Of a stretch of DNA of 64,000 nt, positions 23,326-34,422 are shown one piece after another (within the stretch, counting starts at the first letter, position 1; each line of letters starts with the position of its first letter). A program made the translations under genes and the position numbers. This DNA is from an uncultured Candidatus Melainabacteria bacterium (GTDB lineage Bacteria > Cyanobacteriota > Vampirovibrionia > Gastranaerophilales > Gastranaerophilaceae): positions 1-64,000 of the forward strand of contig CANNUY010000003.1 of the NCBI GenBank assembly GCA_947525005.1, read 5' to 3'. The notes below the pieces were generated by a model. That model saw only the letters and a program-made list of their open reading frames with translations. It was not told the origin of the DNA and made no database searches.

Positions 23326-25446
23326 ATGGCAAGAATACCACAATATAATAGAAGTGTAACTCCTCAAAATACTCCACTTGGATATATAAAAGATAATGCT
23401 AATCCAGTTGCATTTGGTGTTGGTACAGCTCAAGCTATGAGAGAAACTAGTGATGCACTTGGAAATGCAGGTCATGGAATTTTGCGATTAAAAGACCAAT
23501 ACGACCGAACAAAAGTGCTTGAAATTAGCAATATGCTTGATAAGTATGTAAATGATACTTTGAATGATAAAGAGAATGGTTATTTATACAAAACAGGCAA
23601 AGAAGCTATGGGAAAATCGCCTGAAATAATGGATGGTTATGATAAGTATTCAGATGAACTAATTTCAAAAGCAGGATTGTGGGGTGAACAAGCTGCAACA
23701 ATAAGAGATGTTGCTGCTAGAAAAAGAATAAATTTAGAAAAATATTCAGAAGCTCATGATAAAGAAGAAAGCGACAAATGGCAAGATAGTGTATATACTG
23801 ATGCTTTAACCAATGTGTTTAATAAAGCTATTAACGGTAGAAACAATCCTGCTGATTTAGAAAAATACAAAAAAGATGGTTTTACAATTCTTGATAACTA
23901 TGCACTTATAAAAGGTTGGGATAAAGATCCTGAAACTTATGCAATTAAGAAAAAAGAATTTGAAGGAAATTATTATGCAAAAATTCTTGATGCTTATTTG
24001 GCAGAAGGTTCTTTGAAAGCAACAGAATATTTTAATAAACACAAAGATAGTTTTACTCCTGAAGTTAGAAATCAATATCTAAGAAATATACATTCTCAAG
24101 AAGTTGATTATAAAGCAAGAGCAGTTGCAGCAACATTAGTTGATAAAACTCCTGAAGAAGCATACAAATATATTGATGGAATTGCTAACATTGAAGAACG
24201 CAACGCAACTGAAAATGAATATAATCGCTATTTAAGACACAAAGAAACTATTCAAAAAGAAAATGATGCAAAAATTAGCAATGATATTATGCAGAGAGTT
24301 TTTTCTGCTTACGAAAATGGCGGAGATGTATCTTCAATAATGCGTGAAGTAAACACTTCAAATATGTCATTAGAGCAAAAAGAAAAGATTTATAAAAATC
24401 TAAAAGCTATGCAAGAGCTTGAAGGTGTTGGTAACAACTGGGCTGATTATAACATTTTACTTGATATGGCTGCATATAATAATGAAGATTTTAAAAAAAT
24501 TAATCCTGCAAATTATAATTTGACAAAAGAACAATATAACAAAATTGTTGAAATGCAAAGAAAAGCAGGTTCAAATGAATATACTCCTGAAGTAGAAATG
24601 AGAAAAGCTATTGGTGCTTTAACAGGCTTTGCACCACAAACTTCTAATGGTTTAAAGATGAATGAATATAAAGATGAAGTTGTTAGATTTCTTTCTAAGG
24701 TCGAGAGAATGCAGGGTGAAGCATTTAATTTTAAAGATACAAAACAACTTGATGCTATTATGGCAGGGTTTAATTATAAAAATGAAACTGCTACTAACAA
24801 AAATATTGATGAAACAAAAGAATTGTTTGCTCGAGCAAAAAAACATGGTGAAGTTTATGATTTGATGGCTAGAGAATACATGTTATTCAAAGGTCAAAAT
24901 AAAAGAGAGCCGAAGCCGGAAGAAATTTATGAAATGGCGAAAAGGTCATATAACACCATTGAAAACAACTGGAAACAAAGAGATATGGGAAGATTAAATC
25001 AAGCACAGGGTATTTATAAAAATATATCTGCAATCACTCCCAAAAGAGGGGAAACAAAAGTCCTTACATATTACGCAGATAAAAGAATACCACAACTTTC
25101 AAGAGAGCTTGGTATTCCTCTGAAAGTAACATCAAGATATAGAGCAGGAGATGCAGGCGGTCATGGACATGGTAGAAAATGTGATGTGGGGATGGCAAAC
25201 TTAAATGTTGCACAAAGGCAGAAAGTGTTTGAAAAATTTTTAAGTGAACCTGCTGTTGCATCTATTGGAACATCAGACCCAGTTTTATTAAAAAGATATA
25301 ATAGTCCACCTAATCCAAAAATAAGAGATTTGAGAAATTATGATGTGAATTATAAAAAAACACATCCGAAAGAAAATATGAACCACGTTAATCATATAGA
25401 TATATCTTTTGATACAAGATATGGTGGTTCTCAACAAGGAAGATAA
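23326..25446 (+). CDS. Internal virion protein with a C-terminal M15-like peptidase domain
   Basis: A 706-residue protein. Residues 1-560 are largely helical (repeated QYDRTKVLEISNMLDKYVND-type segments), like T7 gp15/gp16-type ejection proteins. The C-terminal 140 residues look like a peptidoglycan peptidase of the M15/VanX-like group: VTSRYRAGDAGGHGHGRKCDVG gives an H-x6-D pair (His613, Asp620), and NHVNHIDISF supplies the second histidine group (His687/His690). It would open the cell wall during DNA entry. The M15 assignment is by motif only. Confidence 0.65.
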   Translation: MARIPQYNRSVTPQNTPLGYIKDNANPVAFGVGTAQAMRETSDALGNAGHGILRLKDQYDRTKVLEISNMLDKYVNDTLNDKENGYLYKTGKEAMGKSPEIMDGYDKYSDELISKAGLWGEQAATIRDVAARKRINLEKYSEAHDKEESDKWQDSVYTDALTNVFNKAINGRNNPADLEKYKKDGFTILDNYALIKGWDKDPETYAIKKKEFEGNYYAKILDAYLAEGSLKATEYFNKHKDSFTPEVRNQYLRNIHSQEVDYKARAVAATLVDKTPEEAYKYIDGIANIEERNATENEYNRYLRHKETIQKENDAKISNDIMQRVFSAYENGGDVSSIMREVNTSNMSLEQKEKIYKNLKAMQELEGVGNNWADYNILLDMAAYNNEDFKKINPANYNLTKEQYNKIVEMQRKAGSNEYTPEVEMRKAIGALTGFAPQTSNGLKMNEYKDEVVRFLSKVERMQGEAFNFKDTKQLDAIMAGFNYKNETATNKNIDETKELFARAKKHGEVYDLMAREYMLFKGQNKREPKPEEIYEMAKRSYNTIENNWKQRDMGRLNQAQGIYKNISAITPKRGETKVLTYYADKRIPQLSRELGIPLKVTSRYRAGDAGGHGHGRKCDVGMANLNVAQRQKVFEKFLSEPAVASIGTSDPVLLKRYNSPPNPKIRDLRNYDVNYKKTHPKENMNHVNHIDISFDTRYGGSQQGR

Positions 25447-25481
25447 AACGGCAAAAGGTAACAAATAAGGAAGAAAATTTT

Positions 25482-28400
25482 ATGTTTAATACAGTACCTG
25501 ATACAAAAAGCAATCCTATTTTTAGTAGCTATTCATTAAGAGATGCTAATTTTAATGAAAATATGGATGAATATGTTAAAGCTCCGAACGATATTTATAT
25601 TGAAGAACAACAGAAGAAAAATATATTAAAAGGTAAAGTTTCTAAAAATATAAATCAGCAAGCATTAAAAGATATACCCGATATGCCTGAATTTTTAAAA
25701 CAAGAATATGAAGAAGCATATCAAACTCCTGAATGGTTTAGAAAATTAAATGTTGCATCACCTGATGAAATTGCTGAATGGAAAAAGAAAGGTGGCATGG
25801 GGATTGCAGAAGCATGGGAAAAAAATCATAAATGGGCTTCTTTTGCTCCTTATGTCAATACAACAAGAGATGCAGCAGATGCAATAACCGTTTCTGTACT
25901 TTTAAATAGAGCAAAGAATGGTGAAGCTCTTACTCCGGATCAAGAAGAAAAACTTGTTGATTATTTGAGAGATATGAAAGAACTTGAAGTTCGTGGTTTT
26001 ACATTTGGTGGTGGAACTGTTAATGCTATTCTTGCTACAATTCCTTATCTTGAAGAATTTGGTATTGGTCTTGCTGCATCGGCAGAAGGTGTTGGTTTGG
26101 CTTCATTGGGTAAAACATTATCTACTATTGGTGCAAAAAAAGCTGCAAGAAAAGCTGTTGAAGCTGAATTAAAAAAAGCTGCGTTAAAATCAGCAGCTCC
26201 TGCTGCTATAAAATCAACCGTTCCTTTATCTGCTGCAAAGAAAATTTATAAAGATACATTAGTGAAAACAACAGGTGCAAAAGCTCTTGCCAATGTTGGT
26301 TTAAAAGAGGGTTTGAAAGAAACTACAAAAGCATTGCCTTCTGCCGTTGTATCATCAACAAAATTTGGTTTAACTAAAATGCCACATACGTTTGCAGGTA
26401 GCATTGCAGACAGACAAATTTCATCAGGTGTTTATGTTACAGATTTAGGAAATACTGTTTTTACTGCTTCTGAACATCCTGCATTATCGGTTATGAAAGC
26501 TCTTGGCGAAAGTACATTTGAAGCATTGACAGAAACTGCTGGATGGACTTTTTCACCAGTTGCTAGTTATTTTGCTAAACCTGTTCAAAAATTATTGCCG
26601 AAAAAGTTTTTTACTGAATTTGAAAAACTTGTTTCCAGTCGTTATGGGATGGCAGCAACAGAAGCTCTTAAAAAATATGGTTATGATGGTGTTATAGAAG
26701 AAATGGGTGAAGAAGTTCTTAACCGTTTTTTAAATCAAGTTTTTGGTATAAATGGACTTGATGAATATAATTTTGATGGCTTTATGAATAATGTTTTGTA
26801 TGCAAATAATCCTTCTCAATGGGGACAAGAAGCATTATCTTTTGCTGCCGTTGGTGGTGCAGGACATCTTGCAGCAGGAACACATTCAAAAGTTGCTGAT
26901 ACTTGGAAGAAAAAACAGTATGAAAAAGATGTCAAAAAATTAACTGAAAGAGCAAATAAATATATTCAATCACCTGAACAGTTTTATTTGGATCAGGGAT
27001 TAATTAAAATAAAAGGTTCTCAATCTTTGGCTGAACAAAAATTGAGAAGTATTTGGTCTGCTCACAATGTAGATAAAGATTTGCAAGATGACATTTTGAA
27101 AAATATGTCTGAAATGGAAATTAGAAGTGAGCTTAAAAAAGCGATTGAAGATGATGCGGAAAATTCAACCAATGAAGAAGTTACAAAAAAAATTGAAAAT
27201 GATTTAACAAAAAAATTTATTGATAATAAAACTTTCGCAAAAGAAAAAGATGCAAAAACAGTTGCAGCTTTATTTGCTGCTCCATTGCAAAAATTGAGCG
27301 AAACGACAGGTATTTCTCTTGGTGAAATTATGGAAGAAGAAATGCCTGAAATACAAAGACAAGCAGAAGAAGCTGCAAAAGAAAATGGTCGATATATTCA
27401 AACAGATGGAAGAATTGAAGAGCTGCTTGATGAATTAAATAATTTACCTGATGATTTTTCAGATGAAGAATATTTAACACAAATGATGAATGAGATAGAT
27501 ATTCTCTCTAAAATTCGTGATGGTAATTTGGGTGAAGAAGATATTGAAAATGCGAAACATTATATCAAGAAACTTGATGAAGATGGATATAATGATTTTG
27601 CAAAAGAACTTAAAGAGCTAACATATAATCAAACAGGGCAATTATTTCAATCGTATGATATAGATAAAAATTTGAAAGAAAATTTTGATATGTCTGCGGA
27701 TGATTTAACAGATATGGTAAAAGCAGACATTGAAAATATTCTTCAAGAAGCTGATGTTAGTCCTGAAGAATTTAATTTTGAAGATATTAGAGTTTATGGT
27801 TCTTATACAAAAGGAAAAAATAAAGAAACTTCTGATTTAGATTTCATTGTTCAATATACAGGAACAATGAAAGAAGATGCTGCTTTTAATCTGTTACATG
27901 ATGAAGATTTAACTATTGAAGATAAAAATGGCAGAACTGTTACTATTGACATCAATCCTATCAATAGAGAGTTATCAGGAACTATTGATGAACATATAGG
28001 ACAAGAAGGGGTGGAATACTATCAAAGTGTTGATACAGCAGGAACAAACAATTCTGCTGAAATTTCTGCTGCAAAAAAAGAGTGGGAAGAAAAAGGAACG
28101 GATAGTAAATATTTTAAAAAGTGGTTTGGCGATAGTAAAGTTGTTGATGAGAGTGGAAAACCTTTGGTGGTTTATCATGGTACAAATGCTCAATTTGATA
28201 CATTTAGCTACGACAAAATTGGAACAAATGGAACTGCTGAAGGTGTTGGCTTTTATTTTACAGATGATGCAGATACGGCAGCAGGATATAAAAAGCAAAG
28301 TGGGGAAGTGAAAGAATGTTATTTATCAATACAAAAACCATTAAGACACAATTCTCATTATTTAAGTTTTGAAGATGTTAAAAATATTATTCAAAAAGCT

Positions 28401-31400
28401 GCTGAATTACAATCAGAAGAATATGAAGAAGATTTAAAGGACAGTTTTGTTTCTAATTATGCTGATACATATTCAATGAATTTTGAAGATGCTGTTGAAG
28501 AAGCCGCATACATGATTTATGCAGAAGATAAAACAGATACTGATATACTAGGTGAAATTGCTTATGCTGCTAATTCGGAGTTTGCTAATAGAGCAACAAC
28601 TCTTATAACAGGATATGACGGTGTGATAACAAATGGCTATGGTGATTTAGGTAAAGGTGGTGGAAATTTTTATATTCCTTTTAATCCGGAACAAATAAAA
28701 TCAGTTGATAACAAAGGAACTTTTGATAAAAGCAATCCTAATATTTATTATCAAAATGCAGGAACCAATTATCAAGAACAAGTACAAGATGTTAAAAATA
28801 ATCTTGAATACAAAAAATTTGTTAATAAAGTTCTTACAGGAAATTTATCTCAACAAGAAAAAAGAAAATTGTTTAGAATTGGCAAAACTCCTGCAAAACT
28901 AATTGAAGCAGGGTTGCCTGATAATACAGTTAGCATTGGATATAAAGTTATTGAAAAAGCTCAAAACAATAAAAATGCAGACCATAACCTAAGTAAAGAA
29001 ACTATAAGCAAAGTTTGGGAAGCATTGAAAAATCCTATTGCAGTTATTAAAGCTGAACAAAACGAAAATGAAAAGAAAGAAAATAACAGATATTCTGCTA
29101 TTCTTGATTTACAAAATGACAAAGGGGAATATGTTCTTGTTGCTTTTGAAATAGATAAAAAAGTAGGAAAAGGTGTTGTTGTTAATGATATAAGAAGTAT
29201 ACATTCTAGACAAAATTATGAGCCTATTATTGATAAAGCTCTTAATGATAAAAGATTATTAAAAGTTGATGCAGAAAAAATAAGAAACTTGCTTTGGGGC
29301 AGTTCTGATTTAATTTCAGAAGGCGATCAAGCAAGTTCTAAAAAAGACCTGCCGTTGACCAGTTCCGATTTAATTTCGGAAGGGGCAGCAAGCCTTATTC
29401 AGAAATTACAACAAAAGCTAGAAGATGTCAAATATTATCAATCTGTTTATCATGGTTCACCTCATAAGTTTGATGAATTTTCACTTGATGCTATTGGTAC
29501 AGGTGAAGGTGCTCAAGCTCATGGTTGGGGTTTGTATTTTGCAGGCAATAAAAATGTTTCAGAGGAATATCGTGAAAAATTAACACGCAATCAATATGAA
29601 AGTGTTTCATATAATAATAAAGAAATTACAAACAAAACTGATATTTATTATTTGAGAAAGATTTATGATGCTTCTTTTGAAGGCAAAAAATATGTTATTG
29701 AAGAATTTGAAAAAGCTATAAAGGACAAAGAAAAAAGAATAAAAAATTATTCAGATAAAGACAGCTCATTAGATGATAATCCTGTTTTTACAAAAACCGA
29801 TAAAGAAGCTCTACATGAACAATATCAAGGTGCTATTAAAAATCTCAAAGAGGAAATAGATTATTGCGGGGAACAAATTGAATTTTACAACAATATTGAT
29901 ATAGATAAAATTTCTATAAAACATAAAATAGGACAGCTTTTTAAGGTTGATATTCCTGATGAGGCTGTATTACTTGATGAGGATAAACCACTCAATGAGC
30001 AACCTGAAAAAGTAAGGAAAGCTATATTTGAATTTTACAAAGCAAGACCTGATGCTTATATTGTACCTAAAGATTACAACTCATTAGGAACTCAAACTGG
30101 TAAAGGTTTTTATAAGGATGTTGCATTTGAATTAGAAAGAGAAAATTCATTAGCATATAAAATGGCAAATGGAATTAAAACTCCTGTTATTCAAAACTTC
30201 AATAAAAACAAAGAAGCTAGTTTATTATTAAATAAGTTGGGAATTAAAGGTATTACTTATGACGGCAGACAAGATGGCAGATGCTATGTTATTTTTGATG
30301 ATAAAGCTGTAAAAATTATTGAAAAATATTATCAAAAAAAAGAAGAAGAACCTATTCAAACCAATATGCTTTATGATAATGTTACTCCTCGCAAGTTGAG
30401 AAACATGAATATTAAAGGTGCGTTTGTGCCTGCTGAAAATCTTATTGAACTATTTAAGAATGCAGATGAAAGTACAATCGTTCACGAGTTCGCCCATTGG
30501 TGGTTATCTCGTTTAGAAAAATATGCAGAACAAAATGAAGAACTTGCTCTTGACTTAGCAGAAGTTAGAAAATTTGTTAAAAATGACGGCGGTGCTTTTA
30601 CTCGTGAGCAACATGAAAAGTTTGCAGTAGGATTTGAAGCATATATCAGAAATGGTTCTGCTAGAAGCAATAGATTAAAAAGAATTTTTGAAGATTTTAA
30701 AAATGCTCTTATTCAGATTTATGACAGTATTAAAAATCTTGTTTATACCGAAAATGGAAATCAATATTCTTTTTCAGAAGCTGATGTTGCCAATCTTGAA
30801 AAATTATTTGAAAGATTATTGACAACTGAAAATGAAAGAATTAAGAAAACTGTATTTGATAGATGTGATGATATAAACGACAAAATACAAGAAATTAAAG
30901 CACGTCAAGAACAGGAAATGAAAGAGCTTGATGAAATTTGGAAAGATAATGTTGCTGCAAATAATAGAAATTCTGACAAAAAAAGAAAGGTTGAAGAATA
31001 TCTTGAACTGGCAGAAGATGCTGTAAAACGTGTACCGAAAGAAGTTAGAGAAATGAAGCAACGATACAAAGATGCTACTCTAGGTATCTTGTCGGTTGCT
31101 ACTGGAATGAAAAAGAATGTAATTGCTAATCCTCGTAACTGGGAAAAGGTTCAGATGGCATTAGAACATGCTGATGATAAAATAACTGTTTCAGGTGGTA
31201 TGCGTGCAGAATGGTCTGAATTTTATAATGATACAGGTGTAAATTATGATAATGATGAAATTGATGGTGATTATAAATTAGCAGAACAGGCTTTTCAAGT
31301 TCTGACAGATGGAACATATAATTTTAATAATCAAAATGAAGATGAAATTGGTGATTTCTATGGCAAGTTTGAATATTTGTATAATAAAGTTCAAACATTA

Positions 31401-34400
31401 AAAGGTGAAGAAAAAACAACTGCTCTTGAAGCTCTTTATGCGTTATTCGATAAAATGCCTTCAATGCCTGATGAAGTAACTCAAGATATTGTAGAAAAAT
31501 TAAGCAAGGTTGAAGATGATTACAATAAAGGTCAAAAGGATGATTTTAACAGAAAACATTATCCTAACATTCCAGTTGTTCAACAGCTTCAATATTATGT
31601 AACAAATAAATTGAGTGATTTAAAAATTTATGATCCGAACGTAAGATATAAAGTTAGAATTAGTAAATCTCATAGTTTGTATAAAGCAATTAAACACGCA
31701 ACTTCTGTAAATTCAACAAAAAGAATTATCAGAAAAATTAATGAGTATGTAATTTCTGATTTAGAAAATCAAGCAAAAAATATATTACACAAAGAAATTC
31801 AAAAACAAATTAGAGTAAATTCTAAACTTGTTAAGGTTGGAACTTTGAAAAAAGGCAAGTTTGATTGGAAAACAAATACTGTTTTTGCAGAACTTGCTGA
31901 AATAAATAAACTTGGACAAAAGGATGCGTTTAAAGAATTTGGTGCAATTCTTGAATTAGATAAAGTTGCAGCAGGTGAAGAAAGAGAAAATAATGATGAA
32001 AGTCCTATTTCTACTCCTGAAATGAAAACAGATTTTCAAAGCAATTTGAGAAGAAAATTTTTAGAATATCGTTCAAGTAAAGTTAAAGATTTGAATTTGG
32101 CTGCAACTCGCTCTTTGTTAGAAGATATTATGACTTTGAAATTTGAAGGTCGTAGAGCAAAGGATGCAGAAGAATTAGACAAGCAACTTCAAAAAGATGA
32201 TATGAAAACAGACTTAGTTCAAAGAGTGAGAGAACTGAAAGATAAAAAAGCTGCAAGAAATATAGCAAAATTTATTATGGGTGAAAATTTAGTAACATCA
32301 GAAAAGACTCTTGTAAACTGGGAAACTGCTCTCAATGCGTTATTCGGAAAAGAAGTTGCTCAAAGATATTCTTTGTTAAAACTTGAAAGTGATGCAGAAG
32401 TTTATGCTCATAAACGATATTCTGATTTTTGTAAAAAAGCTATTGATATTTATGGCTTGAATAATCCTGCAACATTCAAAGAAAAGGCTTGGAATAAATT
32501 CAATGAGTTTATTGATTTTGCAAACAATCAGCCTTTAGTTAAATTAATGCAAGAATACGAGGAAGAAGTTTACAACTATAAAGAAGTAACATACAGTAAA
32601 GAAACAGGTCAATTTGTTGAAAGTGGAGTTCAACTTTCAAGAGCTGAAATTATAACTCTTTATGCTTGGTCTTTGAATGAAGAATTGGAACAAAGATTAT
32701 TCACCCAATACGGCTTGGCTCAAGTTCAGCACATGTTTGAACAGGTATTATCAGAAGAAGATAAACAGTTTGCTTGGCTTTTGGTAGATACTTGTGAAAG
32801 TATGTATAATGATAATAATGAAGTATTTATCAGAACAATGGGATTATCACTTCCAAAAGTGGAAAATTATTTTCCATCAAAAACCGTTCGTGTCGGTTCA
32901 GAAATTGATATGCTTCATGAAAATGTTGTTCGTTCAAACAATCCTTCTTTTATTAAACAAAGAAAAACTTGCAAAAGAATAAAAATGAAGCCTGAACAAC
33001 CTTTATCTATTTTACTTCCTCATATTAATAAAACAGCAAGATACGTTGTTCTTTCTGAACGATTAAATTATTTGAATGCAATTTTTAAAGATGGAACAGT
33101 TAGAGCTGCAATTAAAGAAGTTTTTGATGGAGTTGAAACTCCTGATAAACTTCAAGCCGGTACAAGAGTTAAAGGTAAAAAAAATAAAAAGCAAAGAACA
33201 GTCGGTGATAGAATACATGATACTTTATTAAATCAACTTGGTTCTTCTACATTTGAAAATTATGTTAGAGGAATTAATGTTGGAAAAAGTTTTATGGATT
33301 ATGTTGCAACAAACTACATAACATCTCGTATTGGCGGAAACTTTAAAGTTATGTTTGGGCAATTAACTTCAATGATTAACTATTGTGAAAATATGCCTAA
33401 TGGATTATGGGCAAAAGGTTTTGTTGAAGGTTTGAAACATCCAAAAGCTACATTGAAGTTTATGCTTGATAATTGTGATTATCTACATGCACGATTGGCA
33501 GGCGGTTCAATGAATGAAGTTATGTTGAAAATAACTGATGAAGCTGATAAATTCAGAAGTCTAAGAAATTTCTGTACTACAAATACAAAATATGGTGATT
33601 TGTTTGCAATCGCTTTTGGCGGAAAGCCTTATGTTGATTATTTAATGAAACAGGGATTGAGTAAAGAAGAAGCCTTTGAAAAATTTGTTGAAGATACAAT
33701 GCGTTCTCAACAGGCAGGGCAAGCATCATCAACAAGTGTATGGCAGAAAAAACAATCAGAAAATCCTCTAACAAGAATGATGTTTGCATTTAATAATACT
33801 ACATTACAGTATGAAAGAAAGTTTGTAGATGCAATGGCTTCAAGAGCTAGAGGTGATATTGGCAATAAAGAATTTGTAAAGGCTCTGCTTATATACAAAG
33901 TTTTCAATCCAATTTTATTTACTTCATTTTTATCAAATTTATCCTTTATGACATTGATTAGAGGTTTGACAGGGGATGATGATGACGGTGTTGCAAAATT
34001 TGGAACAGATATTATTTCTTCTATGTTGTTTGCAAATTTAGCTGCATACGGTTATCTCGGAATGGGGTTATCAACTATTTGTAGCTTTGCTATGACTTTG
34101 GTTGATAAAAAAGAATATAAACCATTTTTAAAAACAATTCCTATTATTGGTGATTTGGAAGATATTGGAAAAAATATTTTGTTGAAAAATGAAATCTCTG
34201 TTGCAGATTGGGTTGATGCAATGGCATTAACTGCTGATGATTTAACAGGTATTCCTGCAACAAGATTAGTAAATACGGCAGGTGGTATTGGTGATGCTGC
34301 AAAAGGCAATATCTTTACTGGTTTGTTGAGAATGTTTGGATATGGTAAATATCGTGCAAATGTTGCTGCAACAGGTAATCCACCTGAAAAGAAAAAGAAA

Positions 34401-34403
34401 TAA
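25482..34403 (+). CDS. Giant polyvalent virion protein (2973 residues): NTase, two ART-like, MuF-C-like and metallopeptidase-like domains
   Basis: One unbroken frame. In order: a helical N-terminal region with a few hydrophobic segments (1-700); a nucleotidyltransferase motif GSYTKG...SDLDF (773-788); an ADP-ribosyltransferase-like domain with YHGTN (898-902) and a GVGFYFTDD segment; a region resembling the MuF C-terminal domain (about 1105-1280), ending in a doubled SSDLISEG; a second ART-like domain with YHGSPHKF (from 1323) and GWGLYFAGN; a metallopeptidase-like HEFAHWW (1668-1674); a long helical body; and hydrophobic helices near 2800-2870. This fits the 'polyvalent proteins' that phages inject with their DNA. 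Enzymatic activities are inferred from motifs. Confidence 0.75.
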   Translation: MFNTVPDTKSNPIFSSYSLRDANFNENMDEYVKAPNDIYIEEQQKKNILKGKVSKNINQQALKDIPDMPEFLKQEYEEAYQTPEWFRKLNVASPDEIAEWKKKGGMGIAEAWEKNHKWASFAPYVNTTRDAADAITVSVLLNRAKNGEALTPDQEEKLVDYLRDMKELEVRGFTFGGGTVNAILATIPYLEEFGIGLAASAEGVGLASLGKTLSTIGAKKAARKAVEAELKKAALKSAAPAAIKSTVPLSAAKKIYKDTLVKTTGAKALANVGLKEGLKETTKALPSAVVSSTKFGLTKMPHTFAGSIADRQISSGVYVTDLGNTVFTASEHPALSVMKALGESTFEALTETAGWTFSPVASYFAKPVQKLLPKKFFTEFEKLVSSRYGMAATEALKKYGYDGVIEEMGEEVLNRFLNQVFGINGLDEYNFDGFMNNVLYANNPSQWGQEALSFAAVGGAGHLAAGTHSKVADTWKKKQYEKDVKKLTERANKYIQSPEQFYLDQGLIKIKGSQSLAEQKLRSIWSAHNVDKDLQDDILKNMSEMEIRSELKKAIEDDAENSTNEEVTKKIENDLTKKFIDNKTFAKEKDAKTVAALFAAPLQKLSETTGISLGEIMEEEMPEIQRQAEEAAKENGRYIQTDGRIEELLDELNNLPDDFSDEEYLTQMMNEIDILSKIRDGNLGEEDIENAKHYIKKLDEDGYNDFAKELKELTYNQTGQLFQSYDIDKNLKENFDMSADDLTDMVKADIENILQEADVSPEEFNFEDIRVYGSYTKGKNKETSDLDFIVQYTGTMKEDAAFNLLHDEDLTIEDKNGRTVTIDINPINRELSGTIDEHIGQEGVEYYQSVDTAGTNNSAEISAAKKEWEEKGTDSKYFKKWFGDSKVVDESGKPLVVYHGTNAQFDTFSYDKIGTNGTAEGVGFYFTDDADTAAGYKKQSGEVKECYLSIQKPLRHNSHYLSFEDVKNIIQKAAELQSEEYEEDLKDSFVSNYADTYSMNFEDAVEEAAYMIYAEDKTDTDILGEIAYAANSEFANRATTLITGYDGVITNGYGDLGKGGGNFYIPFNPEQIKSVDNKGTFDKSNPNIYYQNAGTNYQEQVQDVKNNLEYKKFVNKVLTGNLSQQEKRKLFRIGKTPAKLIEAGLPDNTVSIGYKVIEKAQNNKNADHNLSKETISKVWEALKNPIAVIKAEQNENEKKENNRYSAILDLQNDKGEYVLVAFEIDKKVGKGVVVNDIRSIHSRQNYEPIIDKALNDKRLLKVDAEKIRNLLWGSSDLISEGDQASSKKDLPLTSSDLISEGAASLIQKLQQKLEDVKYYQSVYHGSPHKFDEFSLDAIGTGEGAQAHGWGLYFAGNKNVSEEYREKLTRNQYESVSYNNKEITNKTDIYYLRKIYDASFEGKKYVIEEFEKAIKDKEKRIKNYSDKDSSLDDNPVFTKTDKEALHEQYQGAIKNLKEEIDYCGEQIEFYNNIDIDKISIKHKIGQLFKVDIPDEAVLLDEDKPLNEQPEKVRKAIFEFYKARPDAYIVPKDYNSLGTQTGKGFYKDVAFELERENSLAYKMANGIKTPVIQNFNKNKEASLLLNKLGIKGITYDGRQDGRCYVIFDDKAVKIIEKYYQKKEEEPIQTNMLYDNVTPRKLRNMNIKGAFVPAENLIELFKNADESTIVHEFAHWWLSRLEKYAEQNEELALDLAEVRKFVKNDGGAFTREQHEKFAVGFEAYIRNGSARSNRLKRIFEDFKNALIQIYDSIKNLVYTENGNQYSFSEADVANLEKLFERLLTTENERIKKTVFDRCDDINDKIQEIKARQEQEMKELDEIWKDNVAANNRNSDKKRKVEEYLELAEDAVKRVPKEVREMKQRYKDATLGILSVATGMKKNVIANPRNWEKVQMALEHADDKITVSGGMRAEWSEFYNDTGVNYDNDEIDGDYKLAEQAFQVLTDGTYNFNNQNEDEIGDFYGKFEYLYNKVQTLKGEEKTTALEALYALFDKMPSMPDEVTQDIVEKLSKVEDDYNKGQKDDFNRKHYPNIPVVQQLQYYVTNKLSDLKIYDPNVRYKVRISKSHSLYKAIKHATSVNSTKRIIRKINEYVISDLENQAKNILHKEIQKQIRVNSKLVKVGTLKKGKFDWKTNTVFAELAEINKLGQKDAFKEFGAILELDKVAAGEERENNDESPISTPEMKTDFQSNLRRKFLEYRSSKVKDLNLAATRSLLEDIMTLKFEGRRAKDAEELDKQLQKDDMKTDLVQRVRELKDKKAARNIAKFIMGENLVTSEKTLVNWETALNALFGKEVAQRYSLLKLESDAEVYAHKRYSDFCKKAIDIYGLNNPATFKEKAWNKFNEFIDFANNQPLVKLMQEYEEEVYNYKEVTYSKETGQFVESGVQLSRAEIITLYAWSLNEELEQRLFTQYGLAQVQHMFEQVLSEEDKQFAWLLVDTCESMYNDNNEVFIRTMGLSLPKVENYFPSKTVRVGSEIDMLHENVVRSNNPSFIKQRKTCKRIKMKPEQPLSILLPHINKTARYVVLSERLNYLNAIFKDGTVRAAIKEVFDGVETPDKLQAGTRVKGKKNKKQRTVGDRIHDTLLNQLGSSTFENYVRGINVGKSFMDYVATNYITSRIGGNFKVMFGQLTSMINYCENMPNGLWAKGFVEGLKHPKATLKFMLDNCDYLHARLAGGSMNEVMLKITDEADKFRSLRNFCTTNTKYGDLFAIAFGGKPYVDYLMKQGLSKEEAFEKFVEDTMRSQQAGQASSTSVWQKKQSENPLTRMMFAFNNTTLQYERKFVDAMASRARGDIGNKEFVKALLIYKVFNPILFTSFLSNLSFMTLIRGLTGDDDDGVAKFGTDIISSMLFANLAAYGYLGMGLSTICSFAMTLVDKKEYKPFLKTIPIIGDLEDIGKNILLKNEISVADWVDAMALTADDLTGIPATRLVNTAGGIGDAAKGNIFTGLLRMFGYGKYRANVAATGNPPEKKKK

Positions 34404-34422
34404 AGAAAAGGAGTAAGCAAAA

